In this document: piece by piece, positions 38,474 to 46,888 of the stretch
Numbering within the stretch: position 1 is the stretch's first letter
Layout of the letters: the number at the start of each line of letters is the position of its first letter
Assembly (NCBI RefSeq): GCF_000517085.1
Contig: NZ_KI912107.1
Span: forward strand, 5,701,980-5,765,979
Direction of reading: 5' to 3'
From: Saccharicrinis fermentans DSM 9555 = JCM 21142
Lineage (GTDB): Bacteria > Bacteroidota > Bacteroidia > Bacteroidales > Marinilabiliaceae
Length of the DNA stretch: 64,000 nt
Position numbers and translations under genes: made by a program
Notes under the pieces: generated by a model
What the model was told of the DNA's origin: nothing
Database searches by the model: none
The model's input: the letters and a program-made list of their open reading frames with translations, nothing else

Positions 38474-38745
38474 TCAGTTATTGAGTTGTTTATATTCTGT
38501 AATTTGGTCTAAAGGGCTTTTTATATTTGCAAGAGATCGTTTGCTTACGTGTGTGTAAATTTCTGTTGTGGTACTCGATACATGACCTAAAAACGTTTGA
38601 ATGTATCTAAGGTCGACACCATGTTCTAATAAATGAGTGGCGTAGCATATGTGGAGTCACCTTTTTGTTTATTCCTATTTTTACAACATCCATCTTCCGG
38701 TGTTGTGCTAAAGAGAGGATTATTTTGGGCTTTACAGGCATCAAA
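38474..38745 (-). pseudogene. Tyrosine recombinase, C-terminal remnant
   Basis: Minus-strand reading gives [14 protein letters not shown], then in another frame [20 protein letters not shown] and [20 protein letters not shown] up to the TGA at 38474. These hold the conserved Arg-His, Gly-His and nucleophilic Tyr of phage-type/Xer recombinases. The frame breaks at CGCCACTCATTTATT. An intact gene would read RHSFATHLLEH, which requires GCCACTCATTT twice in tandem, so one 11-bp copy was lost. The N-terminal catalytic part is missing. It lies upstream of the accessory genes in the same orientation. Confidence 0.75.
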
Positions 38746-38829
38746 TCATGTTTTTATATATACAAATATATAAAATCTGTTTATATGCAAGTGTTTGTAA
38801 ATTCTATTTTTGTGGGGTGATGAAGTTAA

Positions 38830-39170
38830 TCTCTGTCGTCAATTTGGAAAAAATGGTCTATACCCACCCAGTGAAAACGGCCATACCCGTTCACTTTTTT
38901 AAATCAGCTATGAATTTACAAAAAATTATTAATTCTGTTATTTACGCCTTGTATCTCCTTTAAGATCGAAGCGGTATGCGGTATGCACGATTCTATCCAT
39001 AATGGCAAATTAATTAAACCTAAATCCAAAGGGTCAGCATGCTCCGTTTTTCGAAAAGCATTTGTTCGCGAGAGGGGTCAATATGCTCCGTTTTTTTTGC
39101 TCACCGAGCAATATTATTCCTTCAAAAACATTTTAAGGGGTCTACATGCTCCAGAATATCCACCTGTGAT
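38830..39170. mobile_element. IS21-family remnant with both ends and a stub of IstB
   Basis: The minus strand at 38998-38938 encodes DRIVHTAYRFDLKGDTRRK and a stop, the last codons of IstB. To its left, GTGAAAACGG/ATACCCGTTCAC-like repeats, and to its right three spaced GGGTCxxxATGCTCC repeats (about 39031, 39077, 39138), look like the multiple terminal repeats of IS21 elements. Almost all of istA and istB is deleted. Confidence 0.65.
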
Positions 39171-39314
39171 GTAAATCCTCGCGAATGGCTTACGGATGTA
39201 TTATCTAAGTTTGCGTTATACAGAAGCAATTATGATTTAGACTTGGCTGATCTTTTGCCGCACAATTGGAAAAAGTCTAATAGTTGTCAGAATATTCCAA
39301 AAAACACCCACTAA
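39171..39314 (+). mobile_element. IS66-family transposase, C-terminal remnant
   Basis: NPREWLTDVLSKFALY, then DLDLADLLPHNWKK, is the conserved end of IS66 transposases. The upstream gene is missing and IS21 terminal repeats abut directly. Confidence 0.7.
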
Positions 39315-39360
39315 TTTCGATTAATTCCAAAAGATTCCAGTAAAACTTAGAGAATTCCAA

Positions 39361-39395
39361 CGCTCCAATCGACATCCCGATTGGAGCGTTTTTTT
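39361..39395 (+). terminator. Strong hairpin terminator
   Basis: CGCTCCAATC / GATTGGAGCG with a short loop and a run of seven T. No intact gene ends here; it may have served the IS66 gene. Confidence 0.75.
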
Positions 39396-39439
39396 ACTTT
39401 GCAATATGTAGCAGACCGCATATTTACTGAATATTAAAC

Positions 39440-39865
39440 TATCAATAAAACGACCGCAGGGCAGGCCGGAACAATAGCCCCGGGGCCGGCGTTGGCGAGA
39501 GGCTATAACCCGGAAAATGCATTAGAAAATCTATTACGCCTTAAAATGACTTCAAAAGAAGTCACTTCGTTGCTTTTCTTCAACTCATCATAGCGGTGCT
39601 ATGCCTCGTCTCAGAAAAGCCTTCTTTTATTGCCATTTTAATGCTCATGACGAAGTCCTAATACATTATCCGGGTTCAAGGTTGCACTCGAGGTGGTAGT
39701 GTGGCTGGCCTAGCGCGAAAGAAGAGTATGCAGGATGGAATTGGAGCTCGGTGCGGGTTGATAGCGATCTATTGTTCTAGACTTTTTTGGTCCTTTTTGT
39801 GGCAATGACAAAAAGGACATGACGATAATTTTCAATCAATGAGTGATTCTCATTTGAAAGCTCAA
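39440..39865. repeat. Long non-coding repeat, unit 1
   Basis: About 420 bp, repeated with roughly 85% similarity by eye in the next unit. It runs from CGCAGGGCAGGCCGGAACAA through the MITE-like core (39507-39676) to TCTATTGTTCTAGAC and GGCAATGA. No protein frame is evident. Confidence 0.65.
39507..39676. repeat. MITE-like element (copy 2)
   Basis: 170 bp with inverted ends AACCCGGAAAATGCATTA and AATACATTATCCGGGTT. The inner part contains AAAAGAAGTCACTTCGTT-like and GCTCATGACGAAGTC blocks. Same ends as 8963-9018. Confidence 0.6.
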
Positions 39866-40230
39866 CTATCAGGTTAACGAGCGCAGGGTTGGCCAGAACA
39901 ATAGCCGTGGTCGGCGGCGAGAGCTGTAACGCGGAAAATGCATTAGAAAATCTATTACGCCTTTAAATGGCTTCAAAAGAAGTCATTTCGTTACTTTTCT
40001 TCAACTCACCATAGCTGGTGTTATGCCTCGTCTTAGAAAATCCTTCTTTTATTGCCGTTTCAACGCTCATGACGAAGTTCTAATACATCATCCGGGTTTC
40101 TGGGCGCACTTGAGGTGGTAGTGCTGTTGGCCTAGCGCGAAGGAAGTGTGCGCCGGACGGAAAGGGAAGTTGATGCAGGGCAGATAGTGATCTATTGTTC
40201 TAGACCTTTTTGGTCCTTTTTATGGCAATG
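39866..40230. repeat. Long non-coding repeat, unit 2
   Basis: Second unit of the same tandem, from CGCAGGGTTGGCCAGAACAA to TCTATTGTTCTAGACC and GGCAATGA. It contains the third MITE-like copy. It is followed directly by 51-bp tandem repeats and an ISL3 remnant. Confidence 0.65.
39928..40098. repeat. MITE-like element (copy 3)
   Basis: 171 bp, inverted ends AACGCGGAAAATGCATTA and AATACATCATCCGGGTT; the inner sequence is close to copy 2. Confidence 0.6.
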
Positions 40231-40245
40231 ATAATAACGAAGTTA

Positions 40246-40390
40246 TCATGAGGACCTTTGAAAACAAGCCTTTCCGAGTAAATTAGCGAAGCTTATTCAT
40301 GAGGATCTTTTAAAATATACCTTTCTGAGTAATTCGGCGAAGCCTGATCATGAGGACCTTTTAAAATATACCTTTCCGAGTAAAAAGGAC
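40246..40390. repeat. Three 51-bp tandem repeats
   Basis: TCATGAGGA recurs at 40246, 40297 and 40348, exactly 51 bp apart, each followed by CTTTxxAAA and TTTCyGAGTAA. A related array in reverse orientation lies at about 54440-54580, again next to an ISL3 remnant. Confidence 0.75.
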
Positions 40391-40453
40391 ATTAACGGAA
40401 GTTTCAAAAGCAAAGAAAATTATCATATAAGTTAGAAGCATTACTCTCAATTA

Positions 40454-40580
40454 GATAACGAAAGTACCAATGCTGCAACAGAATCTTTCAATACAAAAGT
40501 ATAGGATCTCAGAAGACAATACAAAGGTGTCGCAGACATTAAGTTCTTCCTTTTTAGACTTACTAAAATTTATGCTTAAT
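40454..40580 (+). mobile_element. ISL3-family transposase, C-terminal remnant (copy 1)
   Basis: DNESTNAATESFNTKV, a stop, then DLRRQYKGVADIKFFLFRL to the family end TKIYA. This is the conserved tail of ISL3/IS204-type transposases with one internal TAG. The paired copy at 54229-54355 lacks that stop. Confidence 0.7.
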
Positions 40581-40656
40581 ATTTAACATACTATTTCTTC
40601 AGACCCAACTTTTAAAGCTGATCCCTGATCCATCTTCTCGCCAACCTAGTAGCAAA

Positions 40657-40688
40657 AAAAAAAGACCTGCAATAAATTGCAAGTCTTT
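40657..40688 (-). terminator. Terminator after the tRNA-Val pair
   Basis: On the minus strand AAGACTTGCAA, a four-base loop, TTGCAGGTCTT and a T-run, 3 bp beyond the distal tRNA. Confidence 0.8.
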
Positions 40689-40690
40689 GT

Positions 40691-40764
40691 GGGCGATGAG
40701 GGAGTCGAACCCCCGACCCCTTGGGTGTAAACCAAGTGCTCTGAACCAACTGAGCTAATCGCCC
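40691..40764 (-). tRNA. tRNA-Val (TAC)
   Basis: 74 nt cloverleaf: acceptor GGGCGAT/ATCGCCC, D arm GCTCAGTTGGTTCAGAGC, anticodon stem CTTGG/CCAAG with loop TTTACAC (anticodon TAC), T arm with GGTTCGA. CCA is not encoded. Same sequence as the next copy. Confidence 0.95.
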
Positions 40765-40815
40765 TGATTTTTTTAAAACTTTCACCTGTTTCTTTCCAGG
40801 TTTGTATTGTTATGT

Positions 40816-40889
40816 GGGCGATGAGGGAGTCGAACCCCCGACCCCTTGGGTGTAAACCAAGTGCTCTGAACCAACTGAGCTAATCGCCC
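40816..40889 (-). tRNA. tRNA-Val (TAC), second copy
   Basis: Identical to the copy at 40691-40764, with 51 bp between them. Both are presumably cut from one transcript running toward the terminator at 40657. tRNA genes are frequent island borders, and the accessory island ends just left of here. Confidence 0.95.
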
Positions 40890-41009
40890 GATAAACGGTA
40901 TGCTTTTCTTAAAAACTCAACAAATTACCTTTGTAATGTGTTGCCCTTGTTTTCAAAAGCGATGCAAATATAGATGTCTTTTTTGTATATGCAAAATTTT
41001 TTATTGAAT

Positions 41010-42299
41010 TCATATCACTTCGGCAACGACGAATGTGCTTCCTCCGATGAAAATCAAATCGTTAGGAGATGAATTTTTTTTCGCTTTTTTTAAAGCGTCT
41101 GCGATGGAAGGATAGGTTTCTCCTGATAATCCTATTTTCTCAGCTTCCATTTTTAAAATTTGGGCATCTAATCCTCGTGGAATATTAGGTTTGGCAAAGT
41201 AATATTGTGCTTGTTTGGGTAAAAGAGGGAGTATGCTGTTTAAGTCTTTGTCATTGACCATCCCCCAAACCATGTGTAGCGATTTGTATGGCGTTTGAGC
41301 GATTTGTTTAACCAATTCCTGCACGCCCTCTTGGTTGTGTCCAGTGTCGCATATGATGGCCGGGTTTGCATCTAATATTTGCCATCTACCCATCAAACCT
41401 GTGTTTTTTACAACATTACCGATACCTTCGTATAGGTGACTTGTTTGTATGTTAAAGTTTTTTTCCATTAAAACATCTATGGCTTTTAGCACTGTTTTAA
41501 TATTTTTTTGTTGATACATGCCCAGAAGATCTAGTTTAAGGTCGGCGTAGTGTAGGTGCTTGTCTTTATAAACTTGAAATATCTGGGTGCCATCTATGCC
41601 ATTCATTGCTACAGGAATGCTATAATCCTTATCTGAAAAATATATGGGGGCATTATTTTCGTGCGCAATTTCCGTAAAGATGCTTTCGGTCAGACTGTTG
41701 CTTTCTCCTATGATGACGGGTGTTTCTGGTTTTATGATGCCACCCTTTTCACGGGCAATTTTCTCTATGGTATCTCCCAATAGTGCCACATGATCAAGTC
41801 CGATATTGGTAATCACTGAACATTCAGGATTAATAATATTCGTAGAGTCTAACCGGCCTCCCAGTCCTACCTCAATGATGGCCACATCCACCATTTTCTT
41901 CTTAAAATATTGAAAGGCCATCGCCACCGTCATCTCAAAAAAGGATGGTTTCAGCTGTTGTATAAACGATTGGTGCTTTTCAATGAAATCGATCACTTCT
42001 TTTTCAGGTATGCAAATGCCGTTTATTTTTATCCTTTCTCTAAAGTCCTTAAGGTGCGGTGAAGTATACAAGCCTACACTATAACCCGCTTCCTGCAGTA
42101 TTGAGCTTAATGCATGAGAAACCGACCCTTTGCCGTTGGTTCCTGCAATATGGATGGTTTTATAGCTGGTATGTGGATGTTCAAAATAGTCGTCCAGCTG
42201 ATGGGTGTTATCTAAGTTGGCTTTATATGCAACCTTGCCTGTACGTTGGTACATGGGTAATTGTGAAAACAGGAATTCCAAAACCTCTTTATATAGCAT
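41010..42299 (-). CDS. folC: Folylpolyglutamate/dihydrofolate synthase
   Basis: 429 residues. Mur-ligase-type ATP loop HIAGTNGKGSVSHAL near residue 50, SPHLKDFRERIKING as the folate-binding stretch, then GLGGRLDSTN and the C-terminal ligase domain with DTGHNQEG. It adds glutamate to dihydropteroate or folates in the cytosol. Stands alone on the minus strand, divergent from the PhoH gene with 91 bp between. Confidence 0.93.
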   Translation of the reverse strand: MLYKEVLEFLFSQLPMYQRTGKVAYKANLDNTHQLDDYFEHPHTSYKTIHIAGTNGKGSVSHALSSILQEAGYSVGLYTSPHLKDFRERIKINGICIPEKEVIDFIEKHQSFIQQLKPSFFEMTVAMAFQYFKKKMVDVAIIEVGLGGRLDSTNIINPECSVITNIGLDHVALLGDTIEKIAREKGGIIKPETPVIIGESNSLTESIFTEIAHENNAPIYFSDKDYSIPVAMNGIDGTQIFQVYKDKHLHYADLKLDLLGMYQQKNIKTVLKAIDVLMEKNFNIQTSHLYEGIGNVVKNTGLMGRWQILDANPAIICDTGHNQEGVQELVKQIAQTPYKSLHMVWGMVNDKDLNSILPLLPKQAQYYFAKPNIPRGLDAQILKMEAEKIGLSGETYPSIADALKKAKKNSSPNDLIFIGGSTFVVAEVI

Positions 42300-42390
42300 T
42301 TATCTCAATTTTATATTATTCATGAAATAGCAGCATGTTTTCGTAGAAAATAAATATATTTATAAACGTTCAACCTAAAAACTGCTGAAT

Positions 42391-43713
42391 ATGTCCAAAA
42401 AACGTAAAGTTTTCATTCTGGATACAAATGTGGTACTTCACGACCACAAATGTATATACAACTTTGAAAATAATGATGTAATACTTCCAATAGTTGTGCT
42501 TGAGGAGCTCGATAAATTTAAAAAAGGCAATGATCAGATCCATTATCAGGCCAGGGAATTTGTGCGCGATCTGAATAAAATATCCGGCGAAAAGCTTTTT
42601 AAGGAAGGTATTCCATTAGGTCCAAAGCAAGGGAAGCTCTTTGTGGCAACAGGAAAGCCATTCACCCAAGCGATGCAGGACTCTTTCTTTGAGAAGTCAC
42701 CCGATCATCGCATATTGGCCATTGCATTGTATGTAAAGGAAGAGTTCAAAACACGAGTGGTCACTTTGGTTACCAAGGATATTAACTTAAGGATGAAAGC
42801 CAAATCCCTGGGACTGAATAGTGAAGATTATACCACGGATAAAGTGAAGGATATAGATGTTTTAGACAAAGGAGTGCAGATACATGAAGATTTTGATCCT
42901 AAGGCTATCGAGTCCTTATACAACACAGAAGGTGTTACGCAAGAAGATTTTCCTATACAACAGTTGCCTGCCAACCAGTATTTCGTTCTTAGAAATGCCA
43001 GTAAGAGTGTGCTGGCCACCTTTGACCCATTTACTAACTTGATAAAACGAGTGGAAAAACAAGGTGCTTTTGGTATTGAACCACGAAATGCTGAGCAGAC
43101 CTTTGCCTTGAATGCTTTAATGAATCAGGATGTGAAACTGGTTTCTTTAACCGGGAAAGCAGGTACTGGTAAAACATTGTTGGCGCTGGCAGCAGCACTT
43201 CAGCAAACTAAAAATTTTAAGCAAATATTATTGGCACGCCCTATTGTTCCTTTGGCTAATCGAGATATGGGTTTTCTTCCGGGGGATGTGAACGATAAAA
43301 TAGGGCCATATATGCAACCTTTGTTTGATAATTTGAGTGTGATTAAGCATTGTCACAATCCCAAAAGCCGCGAAAACATACTGATTGAAGAAATGCAGCG
43401 TGATGAGCAACTCTTGATTACTCCACTGGCTTACATTAGAGGCCGAAGTTTATCTGATGTGTTCTTTATTGTAGATGAGGCGCAAAACCTAACACCCCAT
43501 GAGGTGAAAACCATTATAACTCGTGCTGCAGCTGGAACGAAAATAGTTTTTACAGGTGATGTTGAACAAATTGATTCACCTTACTTGGATAAGACATCCA
43601 ATGGTTTGGCTTTTTTGACTGAGAAAATGAAAGGACAGGATATTTTTGCCCATGTAAATTTGATCAAAGGTGAGCGAAGTTACTTGGCAGAGTTGGCCAG
43701 TGATTTATTGTAA
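42391..43713 (+). CDS. PIN domain-PhoH ATPase
   Basis: 440 residues. N-terminal PIN ribonuclease domain (KVFILDTNVVLHD with the first acid; VVLEELDKFK; later acids in SPDHRILAIAL and LVTKDINLRMKA). C-terminal PhoH P-loop ATPase: Walker A TGKAGTGKT, Walker B FFIVDEAQNLTPHE, and the sensor block GDVEQIDSPYLD. This two-domain PhoH2 type is thought to unwind and cleave RNA. Confidence 0.9.
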   Translation: MSKKRKVFILDTNVVLHDHKCIYNFENNDVILPIVVLEELDKFKKGNDQIHYQAREFVRDLNKISGEKLFKEGIPLGPKQGKLFVATGKPFTQAMQDSFFEKSPDHRILAIALYVKEEFKTRVVTLVTKDINLRMKAKSLGLNSEDYTTDKVKDIDVLDKGVQIHEDFDPKAIESLYNTEGVTQEDFPIQQLPANQYFVLRNASKSVLATFDPFTNLIKRVEKQGAFGIEPRNAEQTFALNALMNQDVKLVSLTGKAGTGKTLLALAAALQQTKNFKQILLARPIVPLANRDMGFLPGDVNDKIGPYMQPLFDNLSVIKHCHNPKSRENILIEEMQRDEQLLITPLAYIRGRSLSDVFFIVDEAQNLTPHEVKTIITRAAAGTKIVFTGDVEQIDSPYLDKTSNGLAFLTEKMKGQDIFAHVNLIKGERSYLAELASDLL

Positions 43714-43780
43714 GGGGCTATTAACAGGGCTTCTTTTTTTATTTCCAAATCTAAAGAAATAGATATTAACTTCTTTTCGT

Positions 43781-43788
43781 TAACTTTG
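43781..43788 (+). promoter_or_regulatory. -7 box TAACTTTG before mtaB
   Basis: Fits TAnnTTTG, about 77 bp before the preferred mtaB start. The -33 element is not obvious. Confidence 0.5.
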
Positions 43789-43857
43789 TGCGCTTTTTTG
43801 TGATTTCGAAAAAGTAACAACCCAGATGTGTTATTAAATATAGGAGAAAGAGTTAAG

Positions 43858-45177
43858 ATGATTGATAAGTCGTTGTTTTTAGAGAAGAAAGTTGCTTTTC
43901 ACACCTTGGGGTGCAAATTGAATTTTAGCGAGACCTCAACTATTGCCCGCGCATTGACCGACGAAGGGTTTATAAAGGTAAAATATGATGATTTTGCTGA
44001 TGTGTATGTGATTAATACATGTTCGGTGACTGAAATTGCGGATAAAAAGTGTCGACAGTTCATCAAAAAAGCCATCAAACAAAATCCCAATGCTTTTGTG
44101 GTGGTGACAGGGTGTTATGCACAATTAAAGCCATTGACCATTGCAGAGATGGAGGGGGTTGATTTGGTATTGGGATCCAATGAGAAATTTAAAATAGCCG
44201 ATTATCTGGGAGATCTTCAGAAAAAAGCCGCTGGAGAAGTACATGCTGGAAAAATAATGACCAATAAAGAGTTTTTTCCTTCTTACTCCATGGGGGATAG
44301 GACCCGTACTTTTTTGAAAGTTCAGGATGGTTGCGATTATTTTTGTTCGTACTGCACCATCCCATTGGCTCGCGGTAAGAGCAGAAACGCTGATATCAAA
44401 ACAACTGTGGCATTGGCCGAGAAGGCCGCTTCAGAAGGCGCCAGGGAAATTATTTTAACAGGTGTTAATATAGGTGATTTTGGGAAGAGCACCAATGAGA
44501 ATTTCTTTCAGCTTATTCAGCAGCTAGATGCTGTTGATGGGGTGGAGCGATTCCGTATTTCAAGTATTGAGCCTAATTTGCTGACAGATGAAATCATTGA
44601 ATTTGTTGCCGCCTCCAAGAAGTTTATGCCCCATTTTCATATACCATTACAATCTGGTTCTAACAAGGTGTTGGCGCTGATGAAGCGCAAATACAACAGG
44701 GAGCTTTTTGCCCATAGAGTAGAAAAAATTAAGTCCTTGCTACCACACGCTTTTATTGGTGTAGATGTCATTGTGGGGGTTCGTGGAGAAACCAGTGTTC
44801 ATTTTAATGAGGCCTTGGAATTCATTCAGAGCCTGGATATATCGCAATTGCATGTTTTTACTTATTCAGAACGTCCCAACACAAAGGCTCTGACCATTGA
44901 TCATGTGGTTCCTATCTCCGAAAGGAAATTAAGAAGCCAGATATTGCATCAAGTCTCAGATAAAAAAACAAGACATTTTTATCAGCAGTTCGAGGGACAA
45001 TATGCACATGTGTTGCTTGAAGGAAGCGAAAATGAAGGTATGATGAATGGTTTCACTGAGAATTATCTAAAGGTGAAGGTTCCGTATAATGTGGCCTTGA
45101 AAAATAAGATTTGCAAAGTCAAGCTGAAATCATTTGTAAGTGATGAAATGGTATTTGATGCCGAATTAACAGATTGA
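43858..45177 (+). CDS. mtaB: tRNA t6A37 methylthiotransferase MtaB
   Basis: 439 residues from the ATG at 43858, chosen because MIDKSLFLEKKVAFHTLGCK sits right before the family start; the ATG at 43828 adds ten residues. The N-terminal domain has Cys in HTLGCKLNFSE, NTCSVTE and VTGCYAQ for the auxiliary cluster. The radical SAM triad is DGCDYFCSYC, followed by GVNIGDFG and a C-terminal TRAM-like domain. It converts t6A to ms2t6A at position 37 of tRNAs. First of a run of four same-strand genes. Confidence 0.92.
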   Translation: MIDKSLFLEKKVAFHTLGCKLNFSETSTIARALTDEGFIKVKYDDFADVYVINTCSVTEIADKKCRQFIKKAIKQNPNAFVVVTGCYAQLKPLTIAEMEGVDLVLGSNEKFKIADYLGDLQKKAAGEVHAGKIMTNKEFFPSYSMGDRTRTFLKVQDGCDYFCSYCTIPLARGKSRNADIKTTVALAEKAASEGAREIILTGVNIGDFGKSTNENFFQLIQQLDAVDGVERFRISSIEPNLLTDEIIEFVAASKKFMPHFHIPLQSGSNKVLALMKRKYNRELFAHRVEKIKSLLPHAFIGVDVIVGVRGETSVHFNEALEFIQSLDISQLHVFTYSERPNTKALTIDHVVPISERKLRSQILHQVSDKKTRHFYQQFEGQYAHVLLEGSENEGMMNGFTENYLKVKVPYNVALKNKICKVKLKSFVSDEMVFDAELTD

Positions 45178-45209
45178 TTTCTTAGATTTGTGTGTAAAAT
45201 TAATAAATA

Positions 45210-46007
45210 ATGGATTTAGCAAATTTATGCCAGCTGGTGATTGCTCTTGTGAAAAATACAGGACAATACATCAGAGAAGAGTCAGCACATAATAAACGAA
45301 TTGAAGTAAAAGGGAAAAACGATTTTGTAACTCATATAGATAAGGGTTCAGAGGCACGGTTGGTGGCCGGCTTGTCTAAGTTACTGCCTGAAGCTGGCTT
45401 TGTGGCAGAAGAGGGTACTTCTGATAAAAAAGGAGAGCGTTATAATTGGATCATTGATCCTATCGATGGTACAACAAATTTTATACATGGTTTGTCACCA
45501 CATGCCATTAGTGTGGCGTTGGAAGATGGGAAGGAAATAGTGCTGGGAGTAATATATGAACTAGGCTTAGATGAGTGTTTTTATACATGGAAAGGTGCCC
45601 CCGCCTATATGAATGGAGAGAAGATATCTGTTTCTGAAGCTGCTAAAGTGGAAGATAGTCTGTTGGCCACAGGCTTTCCTTATTCCGATTACAGTAAAAT
45701 GGATGGGTTCATGGAATCGTTGGATTATTTTATGAAAAACTCCCATGGACTCAGACGCTTAGGATCGGCAGCCACCGATATGGCCTACGTGGCTTGTGGC
45801 AGGTTTGAAGGATTCTACGAATATGGCTTAAAACCTTATGATGTGGCAGCGGGTGTTATCCTGGTGCAAAATGCGGGGGGCTATAACTGCGACTTTTCAG
45901 GAGGAGAAGACTACATATATGGTCAGGAAATTATTGCTGCTAATGCCTCGATATTTGATGAGTTTAAAGGGGTTATCAAGCATCTAATGAGTAAAGATAA
46001 AAAATAA
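45210..46007 (+). CDS. Inositol monophosphatase-family phosphatase (SuhB-like)
   Basis: 265 residues. Metal-binding motifs: AEEGTS (Glu), WIIDPIDGTTNFIHG (the family signature) and YDVAAGVILVQNAGG with the catalytic Asp. It dephosphorylates inositol monophosphate or similar sugar phosphates. It sits 32 bp after mtaB and 2 bp before the acyltransferase, so it is probably part of the operon. Confidence 0.9.
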   Translation: MDLANLCQLVIALVKNTGQYIREESAHNKRIEVKGKNDFVTHIDKGSEARLVAGLSKLLPEAGFVAEEGTSDKKGERYNWIIDPIDGTTNFIHGLSPHAISVALEDGKEIVLGVIYELGLDECFYTWKGAPAYMNGEKISVSEAAKVEDSLLATGFPYSDYSKMDGFMESLDYFMKNSHGLRRLGSAATDMAYVACGRFEGFYEYGLKPYDVAAGVILVQNAGGYNCDFSGGEDYIYGQEIIAANASIFDEFKGVIKHLMSKDKK

Positions 46008-46009
46008 AA

Positions 46010-46888
46010 ATGGGCGTAAAAATTGGCCTTCTATTTATAAAACTGATAGGACACCTGCCTTTGTGGGGTCTTTTTATAATTTCAGATTGCTTTTATTTCT
46101 TGATCAGAATATCCGGTTATAGACGAAAGGTGGTTATGAATAACTTGCGTAATTCTTTTCCCGAGAAATCAGAACATGAATTGAAGCGCATTGCTACCAA
46201 GTTTTTTCATCACCTTTGTGATTTGTTTTTTGAGACCTTTAAGCTGGTTAGTATGACCGAGGCTCAAATGAAAGAACATGTGCAGGTTGAGAACCTGGAG
46301 CTATTGGATGAATATTTTGATCAAGGTAAGGATGTGATTGCCGTGCTTGGACATTATGGTAACTGGGAGTGGATACCGTCTATTAATTTGTTTATTAAAG
46401 CACAAGGCTGTGAAATTTATCACGTTTTGAGAAGTGAGGCTTATGACAAATTTATGCTGGGTTTACGTTCTAAATGGGGAACGTTAAATTTTAGTATGAA
46501 AACATCTTATCGTTCTGTGTATAAGTTGAGAATGCAAAATAAGCGTTTTGTGATTGGCGTTATCTCTGATCAGACTCCAGCCAGAAATAAAATTCAATAT
46601 TTTTCTGATTTTCTAAATCAGGATACACCCCTTCACCTGGGGGCTGAGAAAATGGCGGTTAAGCTTGATTGTCCGGTGGTCTTTTTTCGTTTTGATAAAA
46701 TTAAAAGAGGTTATTATAAGCTGAAAGTGGAGCCGTTGGTGGAAAACCCCAGAGAAACCAAAGAGTATGAAATAACCAATCTGCATACCAAACACCTGGA
46801 AAATATTATAAAGGAGAAACCTGAATTTTGGCTTTGGTCGCATAAAAGATGGAAGCGAAAACGGGAAGACGTATTTAAATTGAAATGA
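46010..46888 (+). CDS. LpxL/HtrB-type lipid A acyltransferase
   Basis: 292 residues with one N-terminal membrane helix. The HxxxxE-type motif is GHYGNWEW (catalytic His, acid at +5), with DQTPARNK downstream and WLWSHKRWKRKRE at the C-terminus, which is the hallmark of Kdo-lipid A late acyltransferases. It adds a secondary acyl chain to lipid A at the inner membrane. Overlaps the next gene by 4 bp. Confidence 0.9.
   Translation: MGVKIGLLFIKLIGHLPLWGLFIISDCFYFLIRISGYRRKVVMNNLRNSFPEKSEHELKRIATKFFHHLCDLFFETFKLVSMTEAQMKEHVQVENLELLDEYFDQGKDVIAVLGHYGNWEWIPSINLFIKAQGCEIYHVLRSEAYDKFMLGLRSKWGTLNFSMKTSYRSVYKLRMQNKRFVIGVISDQTPARNKIQYFSDFLNQDTPLHLGAEKMAVKLDCPVVFFRFDKIKRGYYKLKVEPLVENPRETKEYEITNLHTKHLENIIKEKPEFWLWSHKRWKRKREDVFKLK

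Noticed and set aside
38748-38963. 71-codon open frame near the recombinase remnant
   Set aside because: It overlaps IS21 end repeats and the antisense of the IstB stub; chance frame.
40246-40390. CRISPR array
   Set aside because: The 51-bp units are contiguous tandem repeats without unique spacers, and no cas genes are present.
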